A DNA stretch of 64,000 nt. It comes from Kribbella qitaiheensis. GTDB taxonomy: Bacteria; Actinomycetota; Actinomycetes; Propionibacteriales; Kribbellaceae. Within the stretch, counting starts at the first letter, position 1; each line of letters begins with the position of its first letter. Made by a program: the position numbers and the translations under genes. Below the pieces are notes generated by a model. The model did no database searches and was not told the origin of the DNA. It was given only the letters and a program-made list of their open reading frames with translations. This document shows positions 27,081-35,243 of this stretch, piece after piece. The stretch covers positions 2,232,001-2,296,000 of the forward strand of contig NZ_CP043661.1 in assembly GCF_014217565.1 (NCBI RefSeq), written 5' to 3'.

Positions 27081-27212
27081 GCGGCTCTCGACGAGACCGA
27101 GGTCAGCTCGGCCAGGGCGGGCTCTTCTGCAGTACGAGTGATCGAGACAATCTCGGTCAGCTGCGCGTGCCTGGCGACCGCGTCGATGCAGTTGGTGGCC
27201 AGAAATCCAACC

Positions 27213-27545
27213 TCAGCGCTGCGCCCGGGTGCGCAGCGCCGGCGTCGGTGCGACCGTGGGTTGGGCAGCCTTGGCTTCGGCCGCTGCCTTGGAGCGTGCT
27301 TTGGCCCGGTCCGGCGTGAGCAGTGCGCGGCACCTGGTCGCTGCCCTGGCCGAGGCGGGAGCGGCAGGAGCCGGCACGGGTGGAAGCGTGACGATCCCGG
27401 TCCTGTGTGCCGCTGGAGGAGCCGGTACCGGGCGGTCGGCTGCAGGCGCTGAGCAGCTGACCAGGGCAGCGACGGTAACGGTGAGGCAGACGCCGCGCTG
27501 GGCTATACGTCGTCGGAGGCCCTGGCGGGGTTGTTCGTGAGGCAT
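27213..27545 (-). CDS. Small lipoprotein, Ala/Pro-rich
   Basis: A 110-aa protein. Twin-Arg-containing N-region (GLRRRIAQRG), hydrophobic core VCLTVTVAAL and lipobox LVSC near residue 30, followed by a Pro/Ala-rich linker and a basic Ala-rich tail. Start ATG 27545 gives a normal signal peptide; the frame continues upstream without purpose. Anchored to the outer face of the membrane. Function unknown. It is convergent with the diguanylate cyclase, and its 5' side borders the IS110 element. Confidence 0.55.
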   Translation of the reverse strand: MPHEQPRQGLRRRIAQRGVCLTVTVAALVSCSAPAADRPVPAPPAAHRTGIVTLPPVPAPAAPASARAATRCRALLTPDRAKARSKAAAEAKAAQPTVAPTPALRTRAQR

Positions 27546-27654
27546 GGTCTCGATCCTGGGGGCCATGGACTGTGACCGACAGACACAGAACGTGCCCCCT
27601 GCTGACGGACAGAAACAGAGGGGACACAGTCAGCGAACTAGTTCGAAATTAGCC

Positions 27655-28971
27655 TCAGCCAGGCGTGCGGGGGCGTCTGGCGTTGCCGGTAGGTGTGGTT
27701 GGGTTCAGGCTGCTGGTTCGATGGTGACGTGGTAGCCGAGTGCTTGTAGTTGGCGGATGTGGTTGCGTTTTTTGGTTTCGGTGGTGATTGATCGTGTGTA
27801 GTGATCGGGGCCCGAGGTCGATGTAGTGGGCGTCGGGGTTGGCCAGGAGGTGCCAGATGATGATCAGGATGGATCGGCCGATGGCGACCTGTGCCCGTTT
27901 TTTGCCTCGTCGTCTGGCGATGCGTCGGTAGCGTTCGCCGAGGAATGTGTTGCCGCGTCCGGCGGTGACAGCGGCCTCGCCGAGGATCCGGGCCAGATAC
28001 CGGTTGCCGTGCCCGGTCGATCCGCGGCCCTTGGTCTTGCCGGCCGAGGAGTTGACCCCGGGTGCGAACTTCGCCCACGAGCACAGGTGCCCGGCGGTGG
28101 GGAACCGGGTCATGTCCACACCGATCTCGGCGATGATCACTGCTGCGGCGATGGGACCGATGCCGTCGATCTCGTCGAGTTGGTCCACCGCGTCAGCGAA
28201 AGGGGCCAGATGTGCCTCGATTCGGGTGTCGAGCAGGTTGATGTCGGCGTCGATCCCGTCGATCCTGGCCAGCATCTGCTTGAGCAGCATGGCGTGGTGC
28301 TCGGTGAAGAACCCGGTGAAGGCTTCTCGTAACTGCGGGATCTTGGCCCGCATCCGGGTCCGGGCCATCTCCGCGAGTCGTTCAGGGTCTCGTTCACCGG
28401 CGACCAGGGCATCCATCATCGACCTGCCCGAGGTGCCGAAGATGTCGGAAGCGACGACCGAGACCTTGATACAGGCGTCCTCCAGCAGCTTCTCGACCCG
28501 GTTCTTCTCCGCGCCCCGGGTCGCGACCAAACTCATCCGGTACCGGGTCAGATCACGTAACTGCCGGATCTCGGCCGGCGGGACGAAGCTGGGGCGCAGC
28601 ATCTGCCGTTCGGCGACCTTGCACAGCCACACCGCGTCCAGCACGTCGGTCTTGGGCCTGCCCGGTAGATGCCTCACGTCGCGGGCGTTAACCAGCCACG
28701 GCTGAAGCCCATGCGCTTCCAGCAGATAGAACACCGGTTTCCAGTAGTCGCTGGTGGCCTCCATCACCACCCGCTCGATGCGTAACTCGACCAGCCGGTT
28801 GGCCAGCTCGGTCAACGATCTGGTCATCGTCGTATGGGTACTGACCTCTTGCACCCGACGCGGTCCGGTCCTGCCCGGCAACCGCACACAACAGACCAGC
28901 TCGGCCTTGCCGAGATCAAGCGCGGCGACCCGCCCGATGATCTGATCCTCATCGACAGACTCGGCGAACAT
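27655..28971 (-). mobile_element. IS110-family element with transposase; C-terminal frameshift
   Basis: Transposase frame of 438 codons. RuvC-like start VAALDLGKAELVCCV, VVMEATSDYWK, RPKTDVLDAVWL; Tnp_20 region IDGIGPIAAAVIIAEIGVDM and CSWAKFAPGVNSSAGK; the catalytic Ser region is present. After HYIDLGP a one-base insertion in CCCC (near 27816) diverts the frame. The other frame has the usual ending (HYTRSITTETKKRNHIRQL) and would stop at 27705. The 400-aa core is intact, so it may still work. Element ends cannot be fixed because this family lacks inverted repeats. Unrelated in sequence to the copy at 18.2-19.3 kb. Confidence 0.85.
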
Positions 28972-29251
28972 CGCTGTTCATCTCCCACCTCCAGACCTCA
29001 CAGGCCAGACCATCCGGCCCAGGTGTGGCCGACCGGAAAAGGGGTCATCGGGACAAGGAAAACGAATCTAGTTCTCGTGCTCACCATCGAAGGCAGCAAC
29101 ACTGAAGAGCCCAACACGTAACCCCCACACCCGGCTAGGGCACGGCCTCAACGAACCATAGGACAATCGGCATCAACCCGACCGGCCACACACCCACAAT
29201 TTCACCCCGGAACGGGGCGTCTGACCAGACACAAAGGCTAGGGCGAGAAAC

Positions 29252-29295
29252 GGGGCGTACCGTGGAGTTGCTGAAGACTCCAGGAGGTACGCCCC
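29252..29295 (+). promoter_or_regulatory. Inverted repeat covering the ribosome site of the XRE-TPR gene
   Basis: GGGGCGTACC (29252-29261) pairs perfectly with GGTACGCCCC (29286-29295), and inside it TGGAGT (29263-29268) pairs with ACTCCA (29277-29282). The 3' arm contains the AGGAGG ribosome site and ends 1 nt before ATG 29297. AACGGGGCGT also occurs 39 bp upstream (29211-29220 and 29250-29259). It can act as an RNA hairpin hiding the ribosome site, or as a DNA operator, for instance for self-repression. Confidence 0.6.
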
Positions 29296-29296
29296 G

Positions 29297-30511
29297 ATGA
29301 GCAAAGATACCCCGCACACTGGCCGGTCGGTACGGCGAATCAGGCATCGCCGCGACATGACCCAAGAAGAGCTCGCCGAGGCTGCTGGCCTGTCACCTGG
29401 TGCGGTGAAGCTGATCGAGCAGGGCAAACGCAACCCGCGTCCCGCGACTCTGGCCGCGATCGGACGGGCTCTGGGAGTCTCGACCACGGAGCTTCTGGTT
29501 CCCACCGCTGGCACGTCGGTGGTAACGCCCGACGTCGAGCCCGATGGGCTGATGGCTGTGCGGCGGGCACTGACCCCGGCGATCGGTCTGCCACCGGGGC
29601 CGGCCGGACCCGGCGACGCGAAGGCCTGGCAGGCGACCCTCACCTACGCCGAGCGGCTCTACACCCTCGACAAGTACGACGGCGTCCTCGACGCGATCCC
29701 GGTCCTGATCGAGCAAGGCCGGATCCTGCACGCCGCCGGAGACGCCCGCCCGCTGGCTCAGGCCTACCTCTACACCGCCCAAGCCCTGACACAGCTACGT
29801 CGTCTCGACCTGGCCAACCACGCACTCCACAAGGCCGCCGGCCTGGCGCGGGAGTTGTCCGATGACCTGCTGGAGACGTGGGCAGTGAGCATTCAGTGCT
29901 GGACGATGCTGCTGCAGCGCCGCTTCGCCGAAGTCGAGGAACTGGCGATCACGACCGCGGACCGGATCGAACCGAAAAGGTCAGCCGCGCCGTCGTACCG
30001 GATCGCGACATGGGGCTGGCTGATGTGCCGTGCCTCGGCAGCGGCCGTCCGCGACGCACGCACCGACGACGCCGAGATGTACCTGCGGCATGCGAAAGCC
30101 GCAGCTACACAGCTCGGCAATCCCGAACAGTTCCAGGCGTCGGCCGGATGGGCGCCGCCACCGGTGCGTGGGTTCTGCGAAACCACGGTCGGCTACAAGC
30201 AGGTCGAGAACGCGATCCTGATCGGGGACGCCGGGAAAGGCCTCGAACTGGCCGAGCGGATCCCGCCGTCGACGGTACCTACGGTGAACAACCGGCACCG
30301 CCACGAACTGGACCTTGCCGCAGCCCGGGTCGCGTCAGGTGACCACCGTGGTGCAATCGGCCAGCTGCTCGAGGTCCGCGCTGCGGCGCCGGAGTGGCTG
30401 AAGCACCAAAGCTACGCTCGCGGCGTCGTCGGGCAACTGGTCGAGGACCAGCGCCGTTCCTACGCTGACCAGGTCGGGCTGCTCGCCGACCACGTCGGAC
30501 TCCCCACCTGA
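29297..30511 (+). CDS. XRE-family regulator with TPR-like C-terminal domain
   Basis: A 404-aa protein. HTH at about residues 10-65 (IRHRRDMTQEELAEAAGLSP, AVKLIEQGKRNPRPATLAAI). From about 105 on, helical repeats of TPR type (AQAYLYTAQALTQLRRLDLA, ARELSDDLLETWAVSIQCW). Such actinobacterial proteins bind DNA with the HTH and sense a peptide or protein with the TPR bowl. Start set by AGGAGG 9 nt upstream. It heads a co-directional run of small genes (30547, 30600, 31064). A strong hairpin overlaps its ribosome site. Confidence 0.85.
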   Translation: MSKDTPHTGRSVRRIRHRRDMTQEELAEAAGLSPGAVKLIEQGKRNPRPATLAAIGRALGVSTTELLVPTAGTSVVTPDVEPDGLMAVRRALTPAIGLPPGPAGPGDAKAWQATLTYAERLYTLDKYDGVLDAIPVLIEQGRILHAAGDARPLAQAYLYTAQALTQLRRLDLANHALHKAAGLARELSDDLLETWAVSIQCWTMLLQRRFAEVEELAITTADRIEPKRSAAPSYRIATWGWLMCRASAAAVRDARTDDAEMYLRHAKAAATQLGNPEQFQASAGWAPPPVRGFCETTVGYKQVENAILIGDAGKGLELAERIPPSTVPTVNNRHRHELDLAAARVASGDHRGAIGQLLEVRAAAPEWLKHQSYARGVVGQLVEDQRRSYADQVGLLADHVGLPT

Positions 30512-30546
30512 TGCCACACCCCGCCAAAGACCCCGGAGGCGTACCG

Positions 30547-30603
30547 GTGATCAGCCCCGTCGTCGGTGTTCTAGGTCAACGACCTGACAGAGTAGGTCGA
30601 TGA
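30547..30603 (+). CDS. Possible 18-aa leader peptide, coupled to the next gene
   Basis: GTG at 30547 with GGAGG 7 nt upstream, then 18 codons ending in TGA that overlaps the ATG of the next gene (ATGA at 30600-30603). Next gene lacks its own ribosome site, so it may depend on translation of this leader. The peptide (VISPVVGVLGQRPDRVGR) has no known match that I recognise. Confidence 0.4.
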   Translation: MISPVVGVLGQRPDRVGR

Positions 30604-31067
30604 CCGACAACCGCTTCGTACCGCCGGGACTGGCCGGTACACCGTTCAGCGCCGCGGTAGAAATGCCCGGGATAGTCTTCGAGCTCATGACTGCCCTCGA
30701 CCAGGCGGGAGAAGATCCGGCGATCGCCGCGGCCGGCGACCAGCTGCAGCAGGTGTGGAGCCAAGCATCGCCGCAGGCCAGGTCCGGTCTCTTGCTCAAC
30801 GTCGCCTGGGACGCCCGCACCGGGCCGATACCCAGCAGCGGTACCGGCACGGTCGGAATGTACGTCCATGAACTGCTGCAGACCGCCGCCGACCACACAG
30901 GCAACTTCGATGCGTTCCACGGGCCGGGCTTCCCGACCTTGCCGTGCCCCGGGACGGCCGGGGTGATCGCGACCGGTCTCGGGTTCGACCGCGACAATCT
31001 GCGGCTCAGCCTCGACGTCGTACTGAGCCTACTGACCGTGCTGCGGCGCAGCGAGACGGTCTCGTGA
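30600..31067 (+). CDS. Hypothetical protein
   Basis: A 155-aa protein that starts MTDNRFVPPGLAGTPFSAAV. Mixed helix content; a SLLTVLRRSETVS end. No signal or membrane segment. Family not recognised. ATG is coupled to the 18-codon leader and its end overlaps the next GTG by 4 bp, so 30547-31564 is one operon, probably with the XRE-TPR gene. May be the target or partner of that regulator. Confidence 0.6.
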   Translation: MTDNRFVPPGLAGTPFSAAVEMPGIVFELMTALDQAGEDPAIAAAGDQLQQVWSQASPQARSGLLLNVAWDARTGPIPSSGTGTVGMYVHELLQTAADHTGNFDAFHGPGFPTLPCPGTAGVIATGLGFDRDNLRLSLDVVLSLLTVLRRSETVS

Positions 31068-31564
31068 CGCTTCTCCGGCCGCCGCTTTGGGCGTTGGCGA
31101 TCATCGGCACCCCCGCTGATCCGCTGGCTGTTCTTATCCTCGAAGCAGGCTCTACCGACTCCTACACCGCGATGCGCACCCGGCTCACGCTGGCCGGCTG
31201 CATCAACCAGATCAGCCTGCCCGAGTGGCAGCACGGCCGCTGGCCCAGCTCGGGCCGAATGCTGCTGCACCACGCCGGCAGCCAGGTGACCAGGGTCAGC
31301 ACACCGGGCCCGACCCTGCACATCCCCGGTGGACTCGACGCCGGGCAGCAATGGATCACTGCCGCCACAGCCCGCACTCACGCCTTGCTCGTCGTCGTAC
31401 CGCCAGGTGGCCTGAACGCCACCGGCCCAGCCGAGATCGGCACCTACCAGCCGGCTCCAGTGGCTGAAACCGACGCCTTCCCCGAAATGATCGCCGCCCT
31501 CGCCCACTCGCACCGGCTCACCGCAGGGCTGGCCGCGGTGACCAGCGACCCGCACCTCAACTAG
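31064..31564 (+). CDS. Hypothetical protein
   Basis: A 166-aa protein with GTG in GTGA overlap with the preceding stop. Starts TLLRPPLWALAIIGTP; the rest is soluble, beta-rich (RLTLAGCINQISLPEWQHGRW). Not recognised. Position at the end of the XRE-TPR operon suggests joint function with the 155-aa protein. Confidence 0.6.
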   Translation: MTLLRPPLWALAIIGTPADPLAVLILEAGSTDSYTAMRTRLTLAGCINQISLPEWQHGRWPSSGRMLLHHAGSQVTRVSTPGPTLHIPGGLDAGQQWITAATARTHALLVVVPPGGLNATGPAEIGTYQPAPVAETDAFPEMIAALAHSHRLTAGLAAVTSDPHLN

Positions 31565-31628
31565 CCTGCCAAGCCCAAGGCTTACCGCTACGGTTTGACA
31601 TCTGACATGTAGCGGGGAGTGACTGTCG

Positions 31629-32627
31629 ATGGAGGAGCCGGGTCGAGCACTATGGGAGACCCCCCACAGCCGTGGACCGGCAGGAGTCGGCGTCGCCGGT
31701 AGCGGCCACCTGGTCTATTTGGGCGGCATGACGCTGCGATACCTGCAGGAACATGCTGAACTCGGGCAAGACGCCGGCAAGATGCCCGACGGTGTCCACA
31801 CCGCGAGGTGGGTGCTGGCCCGAGGCCCGTCGACACTGCGCGCCGGCGGAGTCGCCGCCGTTGCAGGCCTCGCGCCAATGGCCGTGTGGGCAGCGTTCTG
31901 GCTACCGCCGACCACACCGGTGTGGTCCTTCCTCATTCCCGTCGTGCTTGGGGTTGTGCTCGCTTTCGGGGTGACACCAGCAGTCGAGGCGGCCATCGGG
32001 CCGCCCGTAGCGCCCGAGAGTGGCGCACGCCACGTCGACTGGGGCAAGGTTCGCGCACTGCGTGGACAGCCGTGGGCGATGCTTCCGGCCAAAAACACTC
32101 AGGAAGGCAACGTCGCACGGCGTGCGGCGGACATCCACGACCGGATCGTGAAGAGCCCGATCTGGGGCTCGGGCCTGCTCGACACCCACAACGTTCGAGT
32201 CGACCCTGCCGCGGAAGTAGTTCAGATCGCGCAGCGACTGTCCCGGCTGGCCGATCTACGCGGCCGACTTCGGAGGGCCCAGGCCACGACAGGAACCGAT
32301 GCGCTCGCCTCGCAACTGGCAGCGCTCGAGGAGGTGCACCTGTCGATCACCCGGCGGGTCGATGCGCTGGCCGCCTACGAGATCCAGGTCCATGCCCTGG
32401 CTGCTGAACACAGCAAGGTCAACGCGCTGGTCGCAGCCGGCGACCACACGGACGAGGTGCTCGACCTCCTCTCCCAGACCGCGGGCGACGCGATCACCGC
32501 CGGCCAGCTGGAATCGATCGGCAACGAGGTGGAGGCCTCGCGCGAAGTCATGCAGGACCTGGTGGGGGCGATGAGCGAACCACTACAGATCCTGGCCGAG
32601 ACAGTCCCCGGGCCGGTCCGCCTGTAA
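31629..32627 (+). CDS. Membrane protein with cytoplasmic coiled coil
   Basis: A 332-aa protein. Two hydrophobic segments (about 73-92 and 100-120) separated by a short Pro-rich turn, then a long soluble part with heptad-like helices (AQRLSRLADLRGRLRRAQ, AALEEVHLSITRRVDAL). TTGACA at 31595-31600 may be a -35 box, and GGGGAG lies 9 nt before ATG. Function unknown. The gene before ends 64 bp upstream; the ECF sigma gene starts 30 bp downstream, so cotranscription with it is possible. Confidence 0.6.
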   Translation: MEEPGRALWETPHSRGPAGVGVAGSGHLVYLGGMTLRYLQEHAELGQDAGKMPDGVHTARWVLARGPSTLRAGGVAAVAGLAPMAVWAAFWLPPTTPVWSFLIPVVLGVVLAFGVTPAVEAAIGPPVAPESGARHVDWGKVRALRGQPWAMLPAKNTQEGNVARRAADIHDRIVKSPIWGSGLLDTHNVRVDPAAEVVQIAQRLSRLADLRGRLRRAQATTGTDALASQLAALEEVHLSITRRVDALAAYEIQVHALAAEHSKVNALVAAGDHTDEVLDLLSQTAGDAITAGQLESIGNEVEASREVMQDLVGAMSEPLQILAETVPGPVRL

Positions 32628-32657
32628 TCGATTGAGGCGATCGGCCATATAGAGGGT

Positions 32658-33245
32658 GTGGAGACGGTGACCGAACAAGCACAGGCCGACCTTGAGGCGC
32701 TGTACCGCATGCACTATCGCGCGGTCCTCAGGTACGTCGTACGTCGCCACGGCGACGTCGAGGACGCACGCGACGTGACGGCGGAGGTATTCCTGGTGGC
32801 GTGGCAGCGCCGCGCGGATCTACCGGCAGACCGGGCGTTGCCGTGGCTGTACGGGGTCGCGGCGAAAGTGCTGAGCGATCGGTACCGGTCGGCCGAGCGG
32901 GCTGATCGCGCCTACCGGCGGGCCGGCAACGACCTGGCGACTCAGACAGCAGCAGGGCCGGAGGATCGGGCGGAGTGGTCGCAGGAACTGTCGCAGGTCG
33001 TCGCGGTGCTGGGCACGCTCAGTACTGCGGATCAGGAAGTCCTGATGCTGCATGCCTGGGAGGAACTGCGCGGCAAGGACCTCGCCGCCGCGCTGGGGTG
33101 CTCGACGGCGGCGGCCGCGGTGCGACTGCACCGGGCCCGTCGACGGCTGACGGCGGCGCGTATCGCCCGCTCGAAGTCGTCGGTGACGTCTGGTTCCACG
33201 GTGGTTGCTAGTGCGCAGTCCGAGACGCTGGGAGACAACTCATGA
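32658..33245 (+). CDS. ECF-type RNA polymerase sigma factor
   Basis: A 195-aa protein. Region 2: LEALYRMHYRAVLRYVVRRH, then EDARDVTAEVFLVAWQRRAD and LPWLYGVAAKVLSDRYRS. Region 4: LSTADQEVLMLHAWEELRGK and AALGCSTAAAAVRLHRARRR. Directs RNA polymerase to a specific promoter set. Its last four bases overlap the start of a CU044_5270-type gene, the usual partner of this sigma subgroup. GTG at 32658 or 32667 are both possible. C-terminal tail of 20 residues is Ser/Thr-rich. Confidence 0.9.
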   Translation: METVTEQAQADLEALYRMHYRAVLRYVVRRHGDVEDARDVTAEVFLVAWQRRADLPADRALPWLYGVAAKVLSDRYRSAERADRAYRRAGNDLATQTAAGPEDRAEWSQELSQVVAVLGTLSTADQEVLMLHAWEELRGKDLAAALGCSTAAAAVRLHRARRRLTAARIARSKSSVTSGSTVVASAQSETLGDNS

Positions 33246-34297
33246 AGAGCAACGACCTTGATCTGCTCCGGCAGGCAGACCCCGCGGCCGCGATCCCTGA
33301 CGGGCCGTTGAACGAGGATGAGCTAGCAGGGCTGAACCGGGCTTTGGCCAGGATCGCCGTCAAGGAATCCGTCGCGGCCCCTGCCACAGCTGTGGCAGTT
33401 CGCCGTTCCAGGCCGCGCGTCACACGCCGCACGGTGATGATCGGCGTAGCGGCAACGCTGGTGGCAGCGGCGGGACTGGTCGTGGTCGACCCGTTCGGCT
33501 CGACCGGGGTCGCGATCGCTGCAACCCCAGTACTGCTGGACGGCGAGCTCCGGACAGGAGGGCCGGCCAAGGCCCAGCTCCTCGTGCTGGCGGCGGTCGC
33601 GGCCAAAGATACGTCGCTACCGGGCGACGCCGGCTCAACCCACTCTGTCCGCACATCGACCTGGGATCTGTCGACCCGCGTCGACGGCGAGACCGTGCGG
33701 TCTGCTGTCCTCCCTGAGCAGATAGACCTTGTGTGGAGCAGCGATCAACCCGGCCGAAGAACGGTCCGCACGGGAGAGCCCTACTTCCCGTCCGAGAGTT
33801 ACCGCCAGGCATGGGTTCGAGCCGGTAAGCCCGGCAAGGCCGGGGAGGTGGTCAGTGACGACACGATCGCCGCAGGCAGCCGCGAATCGTGGTTCACCTA
33901 CCCACTGCCCACTGCGCCGGCACCACTGCTGGCTGCCTTCAAGGTCGCTCATCCGATCGATGTCGACGGCACCGGCGCGCTGGTCACCGCGGTGAGGGAC
34001 CTGGCCAAGGACACTGTCCCGGTGCCTGCGGTCCGGGCCGCCGTGCTGCAGCTCCTGGCCGGTCGAAGCGACGTGGTGTGGCTGGGCGCGTTGAAAGACC
34101 GGGCCAGTCGACCTGTGGAGGCGTTCGCGGTCGACACCAGCTACACCGGGCTCCCTCAGCGTCAGGTCCTGATGTTCGACGCAGTCACGGGCGCCTTGCT
34201 GGCCAGCGAGGACTTGCTCACCAAGACCGCAGGGGCGCTCGGCGTCGCGGTGCCGTCCGTGATCAGCTACACGCTGTTCTTCCCCACCGGTCGCTAA
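33242..34297 (+). CDS. CU044_5270-family membrane protein, partner of the ECF sigma factor
   Basis: A 351-aa protein. Cytoplasmic N-terminus (MKSNDLDLLRQADPAAAI), basic RRSRPRVTRRTV, one membrane helix (about 65-85), then a large extracytoplasmic domain ending in VPSVISYTLFFPTGR. This layout is that of CU044_5270-family proteins, always downstream of an ECF sigma gene; an anti-sigma or signal-sensing role is inferred from topology. The 4-bp overlap couples translation. A strong hairpin follows the stop. Confidence 0.75.
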   Translation: MKSNDLDLLRQADPAAAIPDGPLNEDELAGLNRALARIAVKESVAAPATAVAVRRSRPRVTRRTVMIGVAATLVAAAGLVVVDPFGSTGVAIAATPVLLDGELRTGGPAKAQLLVLAAVAAKDTSLPGDAGSTHSVRTSTWDLSTRVDGETVRSAVLPEQIDLVWSSDQPGRRTVRTGEPYFPSESYRQAWVRAGKPGKAGEVVSDDTIAAGSRESWFTYPLPTAPAPLLAAFKVAHPIDVDGTGALVTAVRDLAKDTVPVPAVRAAVLQLLAGRSDVVWLGALKDRASRPVEAFAVDTSYTGLPQRQVLMFDAVTGALLASEDLLTKTAGALGVAVPSVISYTLFFPTGR

Positions 34298-34307
34298 CCC
34301 ACAGGTG

Positions 34308-34343
34308 CTGTGCCCGGCCGCGGGGCGTCGCGGCCGGGCACAG
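34308..34343. terminator. Strong hairpin between convergent genes
   Basis: CTGTGCCCGGCCGCG (34308-34322) pairs perfectly over 15 bp with CGCGGCCGGGCACAG (34329-34343), loop of 6. It starts 11 bp after the stop of the CU044_5270-type gene and faces the convergent I36-type gene. No U-run, as usual in high-GC actinomycetes. Probably works in both directions. Confidence 0.75.
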
Positions 34344-34420
34344 GTCAGTCGGTCAAGGGGAATCGGATCCAGGGCCGGTGATCAGGCGGCCCCAGCCGGG
34401 TCAGTTGCTGACGGCAAGCA

Positions 34421-35107
34421 TCAGGCGGTGTACCAGGACGACAGCTTGTCGTTCAGGCTGGTAGACAACGCCGACACGGCTGAGTTCTCGGGCTCGATCC
34501 ACAAGATTGTCCCGGTCTGATTGGCGCCGTCGCAGACCCCGACGATCACGTTTGTATCTGTGTTAACCCACGAGCTGGTCTGATTATCAAAGCTCCACGG
34601 GTTTCCCGCGTTGGCGGCCGAGGTGGCGCCGGTGAACTGCAACCGTCGTCCGCCGAAGGCGATGTCGGTGTAGAAACAATAGTAGTCCTTGACCGTGACT
34701 CCGGACGGGCAGCCGTGGACGGCCTCGACTCCGTACTCGTCGCCGAACTCGCTGGTGACGGAGTCGATGCCCATCGACTTCAGGACGTCGTAGCGGATGT
34801 TGCTTCCCAGGCCGGCCGGGGCGAACTTCTGACCGGGACTCGGCCACACTGCGGTCGTACCGGCACCACCTGGCCAGACCATGGCGTTGTCGCTGACCTG
34901 GATCCCGCCAGGGTTCAGCTTCAGCATCGCGGTCATCTCGGCCGCCACCGGCCCGGTCACCCCTGCCGCGATCGGCGCCCCTGCAGTAGGAGCGGGGGTG
35001 AGGGGTTGGGCGGAGGCGGTGGACGGGAATGCGATGCCGGCCAGAGCCAGCAGTGATGCGGTGCCGATCGCGGCGGCACGGACGCGGCGGGTGGGGCGGT
35101 TCATCAT
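34421..35107 (-). CDS. Secreted peptidase inhibitor I36 family-like protein
   Basis: A 228-aa protein. Signal peptide with positive start (MNRPTRRVRAAA), hydrophobic core and ASA-QP cleavage site near residue 33. The C-terminal half has the crystallin-like I36 pattern: HGCPSGVTVKDYYCFYTDIA, FGGRRLQFTG and final NDKLSSWYTA. I36 members include a Streptomyces metalloproteinase inhibitor; many have no known target. GGAGAA lies 7 nt before ATGATG. Stands alone, secreted. Confidence 0.7.
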   Translation of the reverse strand: MMNRPTRRVRAAAIGTASLLALAGIAFPSTASAQPLTPAPTAGAPIAAGVTGPVAAEMTAMLKLNPGGIQVSDNAMVWPGGAGTTAVWPSPGQKFAPAGLGSNIRYDVLKSMGIDSVTSEFGDEYGVEAVHGCPSGVTVKDYYCFYTDIAFGGRRLQFTGATSAANAGNPWSFDNQTSSWVNTDTNVIVGVCDGANQTGTILWIEPENSAVSALSTSLNDKLSSWYTA

Positions 35108-35243
35108 GGTCGTTCTCCTTCGGACGGAAGGGCCTCACTGGCCCAAGGTCCGGCCGTACGGGCGTGCACGGCCGGAAACATGGAGGGCTGTCTGCTCGAG
35201 CGGCAGGTGACGGCTGCCATGCAGTCGAGCTGGAACGATCGGG

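Noticed and set aside
30551..31555. Minus-strand frame of 334 codons
   Set aside because: Antisense to two coupled plus-strand genes that have overlapping start/stop signals; no ribosome site.
34308..34343. Riboswitch or structured RNA
   Set aside because: Simple perfect stem-loop directly after a stop between convergent genes; terminator is the simpler reading.
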